Shown here: positions 34,718 through 43,564 of the stretch, piece by piece
Layout: each line of letters begins with the position of its first letter
How positions within the stretch are numbered: the first letter of the stretch is position 1
From: Mesorhizobium sp. AR02
GTDB taxonomy: Bacteria > Pseudomonadota > Alphaproteobacteria > Rhizobiales > Rhizobiaceae
Assembly (NCBI RefSeq): GCF_024746835.1
Contig: NZ_CP080530.1
Span: forward strand, 744,001-808,000
Length of the DNA: 64,000 bases
Direction: 5' to 3'
Program-made: the position numbers and the translations under genes
Notes under the pieces: model-generated
What the model saw: the letters and a program-made list of their open reading frames with translations, nothing else
The model's database searches: none
What the model was told of the DNA's origin: nothing

Positions 34718-36349
34718 ATGAAATTCGGCACTGAGATCGTCCTTCTAAGCCTGTTTGCTTTTGCGGCCCTGGTGGCTGCCGGCTTCGGCGTAGACGAACC
34801 TTTTCGCCAGCATATGTGGGTTTTATTCTTCGCCGTGGCTGGCTTCACTGCGATCCTGTTGCGCAACACGGAGTTCAAGCCAGCAGTTCCGATCCACCCC
34901 GCCGATTACATGGATGGGCCGATACGCTACGGGGCTGTCGCAACGGTGATCTGGGGGGTCGTTGGCATGCTGGTCGGTGTGGTCATCGCGCTGCAGCTCG
35001 CCTATCCGGATCTCAACATCGAACCCTGGTTCAATTTCGGTCGCTTGCGGCCGCTGCATACGTCGGGCGTCGTTTTTGCTTTCGGGGGCAATGCACTGCT
35101 TTGCACATCCCTGTATGTCGTGCAGCGCACCTGCCGCGCCCGGCTGTTTGGCGGCGATCTCGCCTGGTTCGTGTTCTGGGGTTACCAGCTTTTCATCGTC
35201 ATGGCTGCGACAGGCTACCTGCTCGGAATCACCGAGGGCCGCGAGTATGCCGAACCCGAATGGTATGTGGACCTGTGGCTGACCATCGTCTGGGTCGCCT
35301 ATCTCATCCTGTTCCTCGGCACGATCCTGAAGCGCAAGGAACCGCATATCTACGTCGCCAACTGGTTCTATCTGTCGTTCATCGTGACCATCGCGATGCT
35401 GCATGTGATCAACAATCTGTCGATGCCCGTCTCGTTCGTTGGCTCAAAAAGCTATTCCGCCTTCTCCGGCGTACAGGACGCCCTGACGCAGTGGTGGTAC
35501 GGCCACAATGCCGTCGGCTTCTTTCTGACCGCCGGCTTTCTCGGCATGATGTATTATTTCGTGCCCAAGCAGGCGAACCGCCCAGTTTATTCCTACCGCC
35601 TGTCGATCATCCACTTCTGGGCGCTGATCTTCCTCTATATCTGGGCTGGTCCGCATCACCTGCACTACACCGCTCTGCCCGACTGGGCGCAGACGCTTGG
35701 CATGGTGTTTTCGATCATGCTCTGGATGCCCTCCTGGGGCGGCATGATCAACGGCCTGATGACGCTGTCCGGCGCCTGGGACAAGCTGCGTACGGATCCG
35801 ATCATCCGCATGATGGTGATGGCCATCGCCTTCTATGGCATGTCGACCTTCGAAGGCCCGATGATGGCGATCAAGACGGTCAACTCGCTGTCGCACTATA
35901 CCGACTGGACGATCGGGCACGTCCACTCCGGCGCGCTTGGCTGGGTTGGCATGATCTCGTTCGGCGCGATCTATTTCATGGTGCCGAAGCTGTGGAACCG
36001 CGAGCGGCTCTATTCACTGCGGCTGGTCAACTGGCACTTCTGGCTGGCGACGCTCGGAATCGTCCTTTACGCGGCGGTGATGTGGGTCTCCGGCGTCATG
36101 CAAGGCCTGATGTGGCGCGAATACGACGAGCAGGGCTTCCTGATCTACTCCTTCGCCGAAACCGTCGCTGCCATGCATCCCTACTACATCATGCGTGCCA
36201 TCGGCGGCGCGATGTATCTGTCCGGCGCCCTTATCATGGCCTGGAACATCGCCATGACCATCTTTGGCTACCAACGCGAGGAGGATCCGATGTCGGGCTC
36301 CATCCCCGCCCTCCAGCGTGCGCGATCAGGAGCCAGAAAATGGGCTTGA
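34718..36349 (+). CDS. fixN: cbb3-type cytochrome c oxidase subunit I
   Basis: 543 aa, about twelve membrane helices. Catalytic subunit of the high-affinity cbb3 oxidase. Visible: [14 protein letters not shown] near the first heme ligand, [18 protein letters not shown] (CuB His/cross-linked Tyr region), [13 protein letters not shown] (paired CuB histidines) and [12 protein letters not shown] (heme ligands). Start ATG 34718. First gene of fixNOQP; ends ten bases inside fixO. Confidence 0.97.
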   Translation: MKFGTEIVLLSLFAFAALVAAGFGVDEPFRQHMWVLFFAVAGFTAILLRNTEFKPAVPIHPADYMDGPIRYGAVATVIWGVVGMLVGVVIALQLAYPDLNIEPWFNFGRLRPLHTSGVVFAFGGNALLCTSLYVVQRTCRARLFGGDLAWFVFWGYQLFIVMAATGYLLGITEGREYAEPEWYVDLWLTIVWVAYLILFLGTILKRKEPHIYVANWFYLSFIVTIAMLHVINNLSMPVSFVGSKSYSAFSGVQDALTQWWYGHNAVGFFLTAGFLGMMYYFVPKQANRPVYSYRLSIIHFWALIFLYIWAGPHHLHYTALPDWAQTLGMVFSIMLWMPSWGGMINGLMTLSGAWDKLRTDPIIRMMVMAIAFYGMSTFEGPMMAIKTVNSLSHYTDWTIGHVHSGALGWVGMISFGAIYFMVPKLWNRERLYSLRLVNWHFWLATLGIVLYAAVMWVSGVMQGLMWREYDEQGFLIYSFAETVAAMHPYYIMRAIGGAMYLSGALIMAWNIAMTIFGYQREEDPMSGSIPALQRARSGARKWA

Positions 36350-37071
36350 TGGACAAACACGCCATCATCGAGAAGAACGCCACGCTTCTTCTCGTTGGCT
36401 CCCTTCTGGTGGTGACGGTCGGCGGCATCGTCGAGATCGCGCCGCTCTTCTATCTCGACAATACGATCGAGAAGGTCGAAGGCATGCGGCCCTATTCGCC
36501 GCTCGAACTTGCTGGACGAAATATCTATGTGCGCGAGGGCTGCTACCTCTGCCACAGCCAGATGATCAGACCGTTCCGCGACGAGGTCGAGCGCTATGGG
36601 CACTACAGCCTGGCGGCCGAGTCGATCTACGATCACCCTTTCCAGTGGGGATCGAAGCGCACCGGACCGGACCTCGCCCGGGTTGGCGACCGCTACTCCA
36701 ACGAATGGCACGTACAGCATCTTGCCGATCCGCGCTCGGTGGTGCCGGAATCGATCATGCCGAACTACGCGTTCCTCAAAGACGCGCCGATCGACGTGAA
36801 GGACTTCTCGACCCATCTGGTTGCCAACGCGCGCGTCGGCGTCCCCTACACCGACGACATGATCGCGCACGCCAACGCCGATCTGATGGCACAGGCCGAC
36901 CCGAACGCCGATAGTTCGGGCCTCGAGGCGCGCTATCCAAAAGCCAAGGTCGGCGACTTCGACGGCAATCCGCATCAGGTCACCGAAATGGATGCCTTGG
37001 TCGCTTACCTCCAGATGCTTGGCACATTGGTCGATTTCAAGACCTACGACGAAGCCGCCGGCTACCGCTGA
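36340..37071 (+). CDS. fixO: cbb3 oxidase monoheme cytochrome c subunit II
   Basis: 243 aa, start ATG 36340 behind AGGAG. Single N-terminal membrane anchor (residues 14-37) and one c-type heme site C68-x2-C71-H72 ([11 protein letters not shown]); axial Met likely in SIMPNY. Transfers electrons from FixP to FixN on the periplasmic face. Overlaps the end of fixN by ten bases. Confidence 0.96.
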   Translation: MGLMDKHAIIEKNATLLLVGSLLVVTVGGIVEIAPLFYLDNTIEKVEGMRPYSPLELAGRNIYVREGCYLCHSQMIRPFRDEVERYGHYSLAAESIYDHPFQWGSKRTGPDLARVGDRYSNEWHVQHLADPRSVVPESIMPNYAFLKDAPIDVKDFSTHLVANARVGVPYTDDMIAHANADLMAQADPNADSSGLEARYPKAKVGDFDGNPHQVTEMDALVAYLQMLGTLVDFKTYDEAAGYR

Positions 37072-37082
37072 GGAGTGTGATC

Positions 37083-37232
37083 GTGGACTACAATTTGATG
37101 CGGGAAATCGCCGACAGCTGGGGCCTCCTTGCCATGGCGCTCTTCTTCGTCGGATGCGTTGCCTTCGCGCTTCGCCCTGGCGGCCGCAGGCAAGCTGACG
37201 AAGCCGCTCGAATTCCTCTCAAGGACGATTGA
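37083..37232 (+). CDS. fixQ: cbb3 oxidase small subunit FixQ/CcoQ
   Basis: 49 aa with a GTG start at 37083, preceded by GAGGAG seven bases away. One membrane helix (SWGLLAMALFFVGCVAFAL) and a charged tail ending LKDD. Stabilises FixP in the complex. Sits between fixO and fixP with gaps of 11 and 2 bases. Confidence 0.9.
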   Translation: MDYNLMREIADSWGLLAMALFFVGCVAFALRPGGRRQADEAARIPLKDD

Positions 37233-37234
37233 TC

Positions 37235-38098
37235 ATGAGCAGCGAGCACATCGACGAGGTCTCGGGCATCTCAACGACCGGCCATGAGTGGGATGGCATC
37301 CGGGAGCTCAACAACCCACTTCCGCGCTGGTGGGTCACGACATTTTACATCACCATTGTCTGGGCGATCGGCTACACCATCGCCTATCCCGCATGGCCAA
37401 TGCTTACTTCCGCGACCAGAGGTGTGCTCGGCTATTCGAGCCGCAACCACGTCAAGAATGAACTGGCGGCCGCCGAAGCCGCCAAGGCCAAATATGTCGC
37501 AGCGGTGGAATCGAAAACCGCCTCGGAGATTGCTGCCGACGACGCATTGCGCGAGTTCGCCGTGGCTGCCGGCGGTGCGGCATTCAGGGTCAATTGCGTG
37601 CAGTGCCATGGCTCCGGCGCGCAAGGCTCCAAAGGTTTTCCAAACCTCAACGACGACGATTGGCTGTGGGGCGGCAGCGCTGAGCAGATCCAGCAGACGG
37701 TCACCCACGGCATCCGCTTCGCGTCAGACCCGGATACGCGACTGTCGGAAATGCCGGCTTTTGGCGACATCATCACGGCGGACCAGATCGCACAGGTCAG
37801 CGCCTACGTTGCCAGCCTGTCCGACTTGGTCCGGGACGCAAGTCTGATCGAGCCCGGCGCCAAGGTTTTCGCGGAAAATTGCGTCGCCTGTCATGGCGAC
37901 ACAGCAAAGGGCAACAGGGAACTTGGCGCGCCCGACCTGACCGACGCCATCTGGCTCTATGGACCGGGCGAGACGGCTATTGCTGCGCAGGTCCGCGCGC
38001 CGAAGCACGGCGTCATGCCGGCCTGGATCGGGCGTCTCGGCGAGACCAAGGTCAAAGAACTCGCAGTCTATGTCCATTCGCTTGGCGGCGGAGAATAG
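37235..38098 (+). CDS. fixP: cbb3 oxidase diheme cytochrome c subunit III
   Basis: 287 aa from ATG 37235. N-terminal membrane anchor (residues 33-56), then two cytochrome c domains with C121-x2-C124-H (NCVQCHG) and C216-x2-C219-H (NCVACHG). Entry point of electrons from the bc1 complex via soluble cytochrome c. Last gene of fixNOQP. Confidence 0.96.
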   Translation: MSSEHIDEVSGISTTGHEWDGIRELNNPLPRWWVTTFYITIVWAIGYTIAYPAWPMLTSATRGVLGYSSRNHVKNELAAAEAAKAKYVAAVESKTASEIAADDALREFAVAAGGAAFRVNCVQCHGSGAQGSKGFPNLNDDDWLWGGSAEQIQQTVTHGIRFASDPDTRLSEMPAFGDIITADQIAQVSAYVASLSDLVRDASLIEPGAKVFAENCVACHGDTAKGNRELGAPDLTDAIWLYGPGETAIAAQVRAPKHGVMPAWIGRLGETKVKELAVYVHSLGGGE

Positions 38099-38183
38099 GA
38101 ACGGAAGCCTATTCTCGGCCCTCCCCGCCAAGCGACGGGGCTCGGCTTGCGCCGGGCCTCGACACCATTCCGGCATCCGGCGA

Positions 38184-38197
38184 ATGACTTGCATCAA
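38184..38197. promoter_or_regulatory. Anaerobox upstream of fixGHIS
   Basis: ATGAC-TTGC-ATCAA, nine of ten matches to TTGAY-N4-ATCAA, in the 204-bp fixP-fixG gap and 106 bases before the fixG start. Supports a separate oxygen-regulated promoter for fixGHIS. Confidence 0.72.
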
Positions 38198-38302
38198 CGC
38201 GGTGCAATTCGCCATGCGGCAAAGCGTGCTCAACGTGGCCATCAGCCAGAACCGATCGGTCGGGCTTCCGCCGCGAAATCGTCGCCTGGACTGGAGCTTC
38301 TC

Positions 38303-39865
38303 GTGCTTGAAAACATGCAAATTGAACGGCTCGAAGCCGAATCGGTCAACTCCGCCAAGGCCCGTCAGCCGCTTTATGCCCCGCACAAGAAGGTATTCCC
38401 GAAGCGCGCTTCAGGCAGCTTTCGCCGCTTCAAGTGGCTGGTGATGGCAATCACGCTGGGCATTTACTACTTGACGCCCTGGCTGCGATGGGATCGAGGG
38501 CCGTTCGCGCCTGATCAGGCCGTGCTGGTCGATCTTGCCAACCGCCGCTTCTACTTCTTCTTCATCGAAATATGGCCGCAGGAATTCTACTACGTGGCTG
38601 GCCTGCTGGTCATGGCCGGCATTGGCCTTTTCCTGGTCACCTCCACAGTTGGTCGGGCCTGGTGCGGCTATACCTGCCCGCAGACCGTATGGGTCGACCT
38701 GTTTCTGGTCGTCGAGCGCGCGATCGAAGGAGATCGCAACGCGCGCATGAAACTCGACGCCGGACCCTGGACAGCGCGCAAGCGTATGCTGCGCGTATCG
38801 AAACACGCCACATGGCTGGTCATAGGGGCGGCGACAGGGGGCGCCTGGATCTTCTATTTCGCCGACGCGCCAAAGCTGATGGGCGAAGTCTTCACCGGCA
38901 CCGCCGCACCCGTCGGCTACATCACCATCGCCGTGCTGACGGCGACTACCTACACATTCGGTGGACTGATGCGCGAGCAGGTCTGCACCTATATGTGCCC
39001 GTGGCCGCGCATTCAGGCGGCCATGCTCGACGAGAATTCTCTCACGGTGACCTACAATGATTGGCGCGGCGAACCTCGTTCGCGTCACGCCAAGAAGGTT
39101 CAGGCCACTGGGCAGCTGGTCGGAGACTGCGTCGATTGCCACACCTGTGTCGCGGTCTGCCCGATGGGGATCGACATTCGCGACGGCCAGCAACTCGAAT
39201 GCATCACTTGCGCGCTCTGTATCGACGCCTGCGACAGCGTCATGGACAAGCTCGGCAAGGAGCGCGGGCTGATCTCCTATGCGACGCTGTCCGACTACAA
39301 CGCCAACATGGCGGTGGCGACCGGGGGCGGCTCCAGCGCGGTGAAGCCTTCGCTGGTGCGCACTGCCGACGGCGCTTTCGCCGACAGGTTGGCCCATTTC
39401 CACATTCGCAAGATCTTCAGGCCGCGCACGTTCGTCTACATGGGTGCGTGGTCGGCGGTCGGTCTCACCCTGTTCTATTCGCTTCTGACGCGCGACCGGC
39501 TCGAGGTCAACGTTCTGCACGACCGCAATCCGCAGTTCGTCGTGTTGTCCGACGGTTCGATCCGCAATGGCTACACCGTCAAGCTGCTCAACATGATCCC
39601 CGAGCCCAGGACGATCGTCGTCACCATGCAGGGCCTGCCGGAGGCCGAGATGAGCGTCGTCGGGATCGACGACCTGCCTGCGGATCGCTCCTTTGCCATT
39701 CCGGTCGAACCCGACCGGCTGAAGATGCTGAAGGTTTTCGTTCGCCAGCCGGCGGAACAGATCAAGGGCCAAGCGCAAACATTCAAATTCCGGGTCGAAG
39801 ACAAGGCGAGCTTCGAGTCGGACGAATACACGGCCACTTTCAACGCACCGGAGATCGTCAGATGA
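38303..39865 (+). CDS. fixG: Cytochrome oxidase assembly ferredoxin-like protein FixG/CcoG
   Basis: 520 aa with GTG 38303 (GGAG six bases upstream); ATG 38315 is the alternative. Five membrane helices, a bacterial ferredoxin pair with CVDCHTCVAVCP and CITCALCIDAC, and a C-terminal Ig-like domain. CcoG reduces copper for delivery to cbb3 oxidase. A further CGYTCPQTVW motif in the membrane part is conserved in the family. Confidence 0.95.
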   Translation: MLENMQIERLEAESVNSAKARQPLYAPHKKVFPKRASGSFRRFKWLVMAITLGIYYLTPWLRWDRGPFAPDQAVLVDLANRRFYFFFIEIWPQEFYYVAGLLVMAGIGLFLVTSTVGRAWCGYTCPQTVWVDLFLVVERAIEGDRNARMKLDAGPWTARKRMLRVSKHATWLVIGAATGGAWIFYFADAPKLMGEVFTGTAAPVGYITIAVLTATTYTFGGLMREQVCTYMCPWPRIQAAMLDENSLTVTYNDWRGEPRSRHAKKVQATGQLVGDCVDCHTCVAVCPMGIDIRDGQQLECITCALCIDACDSVMDKLGKERGLISYATLSDYNANMAVATGGGSSAVKPSLVRTADGAFADRLAHFHIRKIFRPRTFVYMGAWSAVGLTLFYSLLTRDRLEVNVLHDRNPQFVVLSDGSIRNGYTVKLLNMIPEPRTIVVTMQGLPEAEMSVVGIDDLPADRSFAIPVEPDRLKMLKVFVRQPAEQIKGQAQTFKFRVEDKASFESDEYTATFNAPEIVR

Positions 39866-40359
39866 GCGCCAATCCGCAGAAATCCCGCGAATTCACCGGC
39901 GGGCATATGTTGGTCACCATTCTCGCCTTTTTCGCTGTGGTCATCGGCGTCAATCTGACCATGGCGACACTCGCCAACACGAGTTGGACCGGCCTCGTCG
40001 TCGAAAACACCTATGTGGCCAGCCAGCAATTCAACAGGAGGGCCGAGGAAGGGCGCGCGCAGGCCGCGCTCGGCTGGACTGGCAAACTGACGATCGCGTC
40101 GGGCGAAGTCCGTTACAGCCTCAGCGACGCCGCCGGCAAGCTGGTCCCATTGGACGGCGTCAGCGTCCTGTTCCGTCATCCTGCCTATGAGGCCGAGGAC
40201 AAGTCCATCATTTTAACTCTCGCAACGGATCAGGAATTTGCCGCGCACCACACGCCCAGGGACGGCGTCTGGATCGTCGAAGTCGATGCCGACGCCGGTC
40301 TCGCGGAGCCCTATCGGGAAGTTCACCGTATCATCATTTCCCAAGGTGCGTTGCAATGA
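39862..40359 (+). CDS. fixH: FixH/CcoH assembly protein
   Basis: 165 aa, ATGA overlap with fixG. N-terminal membrane helix (MLVTILAFFAVVIGVNLTMA, residues 16-35) and a periplasmic beta domain with the family motifs GL(V)VENTYVASQQFN and GVWIVEV. Needed for cbb3 assembly. Confidence 0.93.
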   Translation: MSANPQKSREFTGGHMLVTILAFFAVVIGVNLTMATLANTSWTGLVVENTYVASQQFNRRAEEGRAQAALGWTGKLTIASGEVRYSLSDAAGKLVPLDGVSVLFRHPAYEAEDKSIILTLATDQEFAAHHTPRDGVWIVEVDADAGLAEPYREVHRIIISQGALQ

Positions 40360-42641
40360 GCTGCTGTGCACCGGGCGCCAAAATGGCGCTGGATGTCGCT
40401 GGCGCCGCATCCGTTTTGCCGTCGAGCCAAGAAGTCAAACTGGCGAGCCGTTCGCTGGGCGGCGACCTGTATCAGACCGATCTTTCAATACCGGCGGTTC
40501 ATTGTGCAGCCTGCATCCGGGCGATCGAAACGGCGCTTGGAAAGCTGGACCGGGTCGAGGGCGCCCGCGTCAACCTGTCGACGAAACGGGTTTCGGTCCG
40601 GTGGCGCGGCGACGAGGTTCCGCCATTCGTCGCCACACTTGGACGGCTGGGCTATGACGCACACCTGTTCGAACCCGAGGCTTACGGCAAGGACAAGACG
40701 CTGTCGGAGCTGATCCGCGCCGTCGCGGTTGCCGGCTTTGCGGCCGGCAACATCATGCTGCTTTCGGTGTCGGTCTGGTCGGGCGCCGAAGGCGCGACCC
40801 GCGATCTGTTCCACTGGGTCTCGGCACTAATCGCCATTCCCGCACTTGCCTTCGCCGGCGGCATCTTCTTCCGTTCGGGGTGGAATGCGCTACGCCACGG
40901 CCGCATGAACATGGATGTGCCCATCGCGGTCGGGGTGTCGCTCGCCTATGCCATGAGCCTTTACGAGACCATCAACCATGGCGACCACGCCTATTTCGAC
41001 GCGTCGGTATCCTTGCTGTTCTTCCTGTTGATCGGCCGCACGCTGGATCATGTGATGCGCGAACGAGCCCGAAGCGCCGTGAAGGGCCTGTCGCAGCTGG
41101 CGGCGCGTGGCGCCATGGTGCTGCGCGGCGATGGCGCGCGCGACTATCTGCCGGTTGGCGAGATCGAACCTGGCATGCAGCTGCTGATCGCTGCCGGCGA
41201 AAGGATTCCCGTCGACGGCAAGATCATTCGGGGATCTTCGGATCTCGACTGTTCGCTGGTTTCCGGTGAGAGCACTCCCAGAACCGTGGCGTCAGGGGAG
41301 GCGGTACAGGCCGGCATTCTCAATCTCACCGGCCCGCTGACCGTCCACGCGACAGCCGCCGCAAAAGATTCCTTCCTGGAAGAAATGGTTCGGCTGATGG
41401 AAGCCGCCGAGGGCGGTCGCGCGCATTATCGCCGGATTGCCGACCGCGTTTCAGCGCTTTATGCGCCAGTGGTTCACCTTGCCGCCTTCGTAACGTTCGC
41501 GGGCTGGATGGCGGCGACTGGCGACTGGCACAGGGCGATGACGATCGCCATCGCCGTCCTCATCATCACATGCCCGTGTGCGCTCGGCCTCGCCGTGCCG
41601 ATCGTGCAGGTGGTCGCCGCGCGGCGCCTGTTCGAGAACGGCATCATGGTCAAGGACGGCTCGGCCATGGAGCGCCTGGCAACCATCGACACGGCTGTAT
41701 TCGACAAGACCGGAACACTTACGCTCGGTCAGCCCCGTCTCGTCAATGCGGCCTCGATCGATCCGGCCATGCTGGCAATGGCGGCAGACATGGCCGCGCA
41801 CTCGCGTCACCCATTTTCAAAGGCCATAGCCGGCTTTGCCGCTTCCGGCGGGCAGGACAAATTCGATGCTGTCAGCGAGCATCCAGGATTCGGGATCGAA
41901 GCCACTGTCGATGGGAGCATCTGGCGGCTGGGCCGACGCGGATGGGCTGGATGGAAGGCCCGGACCGGTGGCGAAGGAAAGCATGGCTATGGCGGAACGG
42001 TCCTGACGAAAGACGGGATCATTGTCGCGTCCTTCGTTTTCGAGGACGCACTGCGTGCCGACGCAAGGGCAGCCATTGTGCAGTTGAACGATGCCCGGGT
42101 GTCCATGGAGATGCTGTCGGGCGATACCGCAGGCGCCTGCGGTGAAGTTGCAAAAATGCTGGGTGTCGGCGACTTCGTTCCGTGCCTGCTGCCATCCGGC
42201 AAGGTCGAACGCATCGAGACCCTGGCGAGAGCTGGCCGCAAGGTTCTAATGGTTGGCGACGGCCTGAACGACACGCCTGCGCTGGGGGCAGCACATGTCT
42301 CGATCGCGCCGGCCACCGCTGCAGATATTGGCCGCAACGCCGCGGACTTCGTGTTCCTGCGCGAAAGCCTTTTGGCCGTACCCCTTGCCCTGGACGTCTC
42401 ACGGAAGGCCGGCCGGCTGATCCGTCAGAACATCGCCATCGCGATCGTCTACAACACCATTGCTGTGCCGATCGCCATTCTGGGGCACGTCACGCCGCTG
42501 ATCGCGGCAATCGCGATGTCTGCTTCGTCGCTGCTTGTCATCGGAAATGCATTGCGCCTGCAGGGTTTTGTGCTCGCCGAGGTGACGGGGGCTCCCTCGG
42601 CAACGCGTTCGGGCATTCGCGCGTCGGTGCAGCCGTCATGA
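40356..42641 (+). CDS. fixI: Copper-exporting P1B-type ATPase FixI/CcoI
   Basis: 761 aa, ATGA overlap with fixH. N-terminal Cys pair (MSCCAPG) and heavy-metal-binding domain C50-AA-C53, membrane CPC (ITCPCALG), phosphorylation DKTGTLT, SRHPFSKAI (His-Pro locus), MLSGDTAG and the hinge GDGLNDTPAL. Pumps copper toward the periplasm for the CuB centre of FixN. Confidence 0.96.
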   Translation: MSCCAPGAKMALDVAGAASVLPSSQEVKLASRSLGGDLYQTDLSIPAVHCAACIRAIETALGKLDRVEGARVNLSTKRVSVRWRGDEVPPFVATLGRLGYDAHLFEPEAYGKDKTLSELIRAVAVAGFAAGNIMLLSVSVWSGAEGATRDLFHWVSALIAIPALAFAGGIFFRSGWNALRHGRMNMDVPIAVGVSLAYAMSLYETINHGDHAYFDASVSLLFFLLIGRTLDHVMRERARSAVKGLSQLAARGAMVLRGDGARDYLPVGEIEPGMQLLIAAGERIPVDGKIIRGSSDLDCSLVSGESTPRTVASGEAVQAGILNLTGPLTVHATAAAKDSFLEEMVRLMEAAEGGRAHYRRIADRVSALYAPVVHLAAFVTFAGWMAATGDWHRAMTIAIAVLIITCPCALGLAVPIVQVVAARRLFENGIMVKDGSAMERLATIDTAVFDKTGTLTLGQPRLVNAASIDPAMLAMAADMAAHSRHPFSKAIAGFAASGGQDKFDAVSEHPGFGIEATVDGSIWRLGRRGWAGWKARTGGEGKHGYGGTVLTKDGIIVASFVFEDALRADARAAIVQLNDARVSMEMLSGDTAGACGEVAKMLGVGDFVPCLLPSGKVERIETLARAGRKVLMVGDGLNDTPALGAAHVSIAPATAADIGRNAADFVFLRESLLAVPLALDVSRKAGRLIRQNIAIAIVYNTIAVPIAILGHVTPLIAAIAMSASSLLVIGNALRLQGFVLAEVTGAPSATRSGIRASVQPS

Positions 42642-42793
42642 CGACGCTCGTCTACCTCATACCAGCAGCTCTGTTCCTTGGCGCGCTGGGGCTGTCCGGC
42701 TTTCTGTGGGCCTTGAGGAGTGGTCAATATGAGGATCTTCACGGGGCCGCCGAGCGCATCCTCATCGACCGGGACGACAAGCCGGAACGCTGA
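42638..42793 (+). CDS. fixS: FixS/CcoS maturation protein
   Basis: 51 aa, ATGA overlap with fixI. One helix (LIPAALFLGALGLSGFLWAL) followed by the family pattern RSGQYEDLHGAAERIL. Required for cofactor insertion into cbb3 oxidase. Closes fixGHIS. Confidence 0.93.
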   Translation: MTTLVYLIPAALFLGALGLSGFLWALRSGQYEDLHGAAERILIDRDDKPER

Positions 42794-42964
42794 CCCAGAT
42801 CGCTGTGCCGACGACTGTGCGGATGCCGGTCGTCAGCCGAGACGGCTTGTTCGGGAACAAAATGCTGAGGCTCCACAGCTAGCTTAGCTAAGCCGCGCTT
42901 GACGTAGATTTGTGAAAAGCCCTGTCGCTCGAAGGACTGCGTCGCCCGGATTTGTCGTGTCTGG

Positions 42965-42978
42965 CTGATCCAGATCAA
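42965..42978. promoter_or_regulatory. Anaerobox downstream of fixS
   Basis: CTGAT-CCAG-ATCAA, nine of ten to the consensus and the best in the window. It stands 54 bases before a ribosome site and ATG (43032), so it once drove, or still drives, another oxygen-regulated gene. Confidence 0.7.
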
Positions 42979-43031
42979 GGTTATCTCCTCATCGGCGTGG
43001 TTTCGTCGGCTAGCCTTTCAAGGGAGAACGC

Positions 43032-43094
43032 ATGTCTAACGGACAGTTTAGTCGTCACCATCAGCGTTTTGGCGGTTTTTGGGTCTTTTCATGA
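43032..43094 (+). CDS. 20-aa ORF behind the anaerobox, probably a truncated gene
   Basis: AAGGGAGAACGC precedes ATG 43032. It encodes MSNGQFSRHHQRFGGFWVFS then TGA. Directly after it, unrelated LacI-family coding sequence begins. Either a genuine short peptide or, more likely, the 5' stub of an anaerobic gene cut by a rearrangement. Confidence 0.35.
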   Translation: MSNGQFSRHHQRFGGFWVFS

Positions 43095-43109
43095 TAGTGG
43101 TCGACTGCT

Positions 43110-43564
43110 TCAATGGATCGCGCCGCCCAACACCTCGGCGACCGGTCTGGATCAAGACCGACACGAAGAACGGCCAAAGCCAAAAGTCAGCCGAGGCGTT
43201 GGGGCGCGACACGGCGGCCAGATTGTTCTCGGGACCGCAAACGCCGAACGCGATCTTCTGCGGCAACGATCAGATCGCCGGCGGCGCGTGCGACACGCTG
43301 CGCGAGATTGGCCTGGCAGCACCTGTCGACGTGGCCATCGTCGGATTTAACAACTGGGACGTGATGGTGCTTGCGACGCGGCCGCGGTTGGCCAGCCTCG
43401 ATGAGAACCTGAACGCGGTCGGACGCGACGCTGGTGACAGCGTGCTGGAGATGATCGCCGAGCGCTTGCGTCAGGCGTCGGCCGTGTTCACTGGCCGTGC
43501 GGGCATCGTCGAAGCCGTGAGCACGCCAATGCACTTCATTGCAGGAACGGATGCGTTCCAATGA
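43110..43564 (+). pseudogene. LacI-family regulator, C-terminal effector-domain fragment
   Basis: Lacks the HTH and the first lobe. Retained: AARLFSGPQTPNAIFCGNDQ, IAGGACDTLREIGLAAPVDV, AIVGFNNWDVM, LDENLNAVGRDAG, the second sugar-binding lobe of LacI/PurR proteins. Ends in an ATGA overlap with the glycosidase gene, so it was its local sugar-responsive repressor. Truncation would leave the operon without that control. Confidence 0.75.

Noticed and set aside
34816..37071. A 751-codon plus-strand open frame over fixN and fixO
   Set aside because: It is the fixO frame read backwards through fixN. Only the part from ATG 36340 is the real FixO; the rest is an out-of-frame shadow of FixN with Arg/His-rich composition.
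38411..39778. A 455-codon frame antisense to fixG
   Set aside because: fixG is certain from its ferredoxin motifs; the antisense frame has no start signal or domain.
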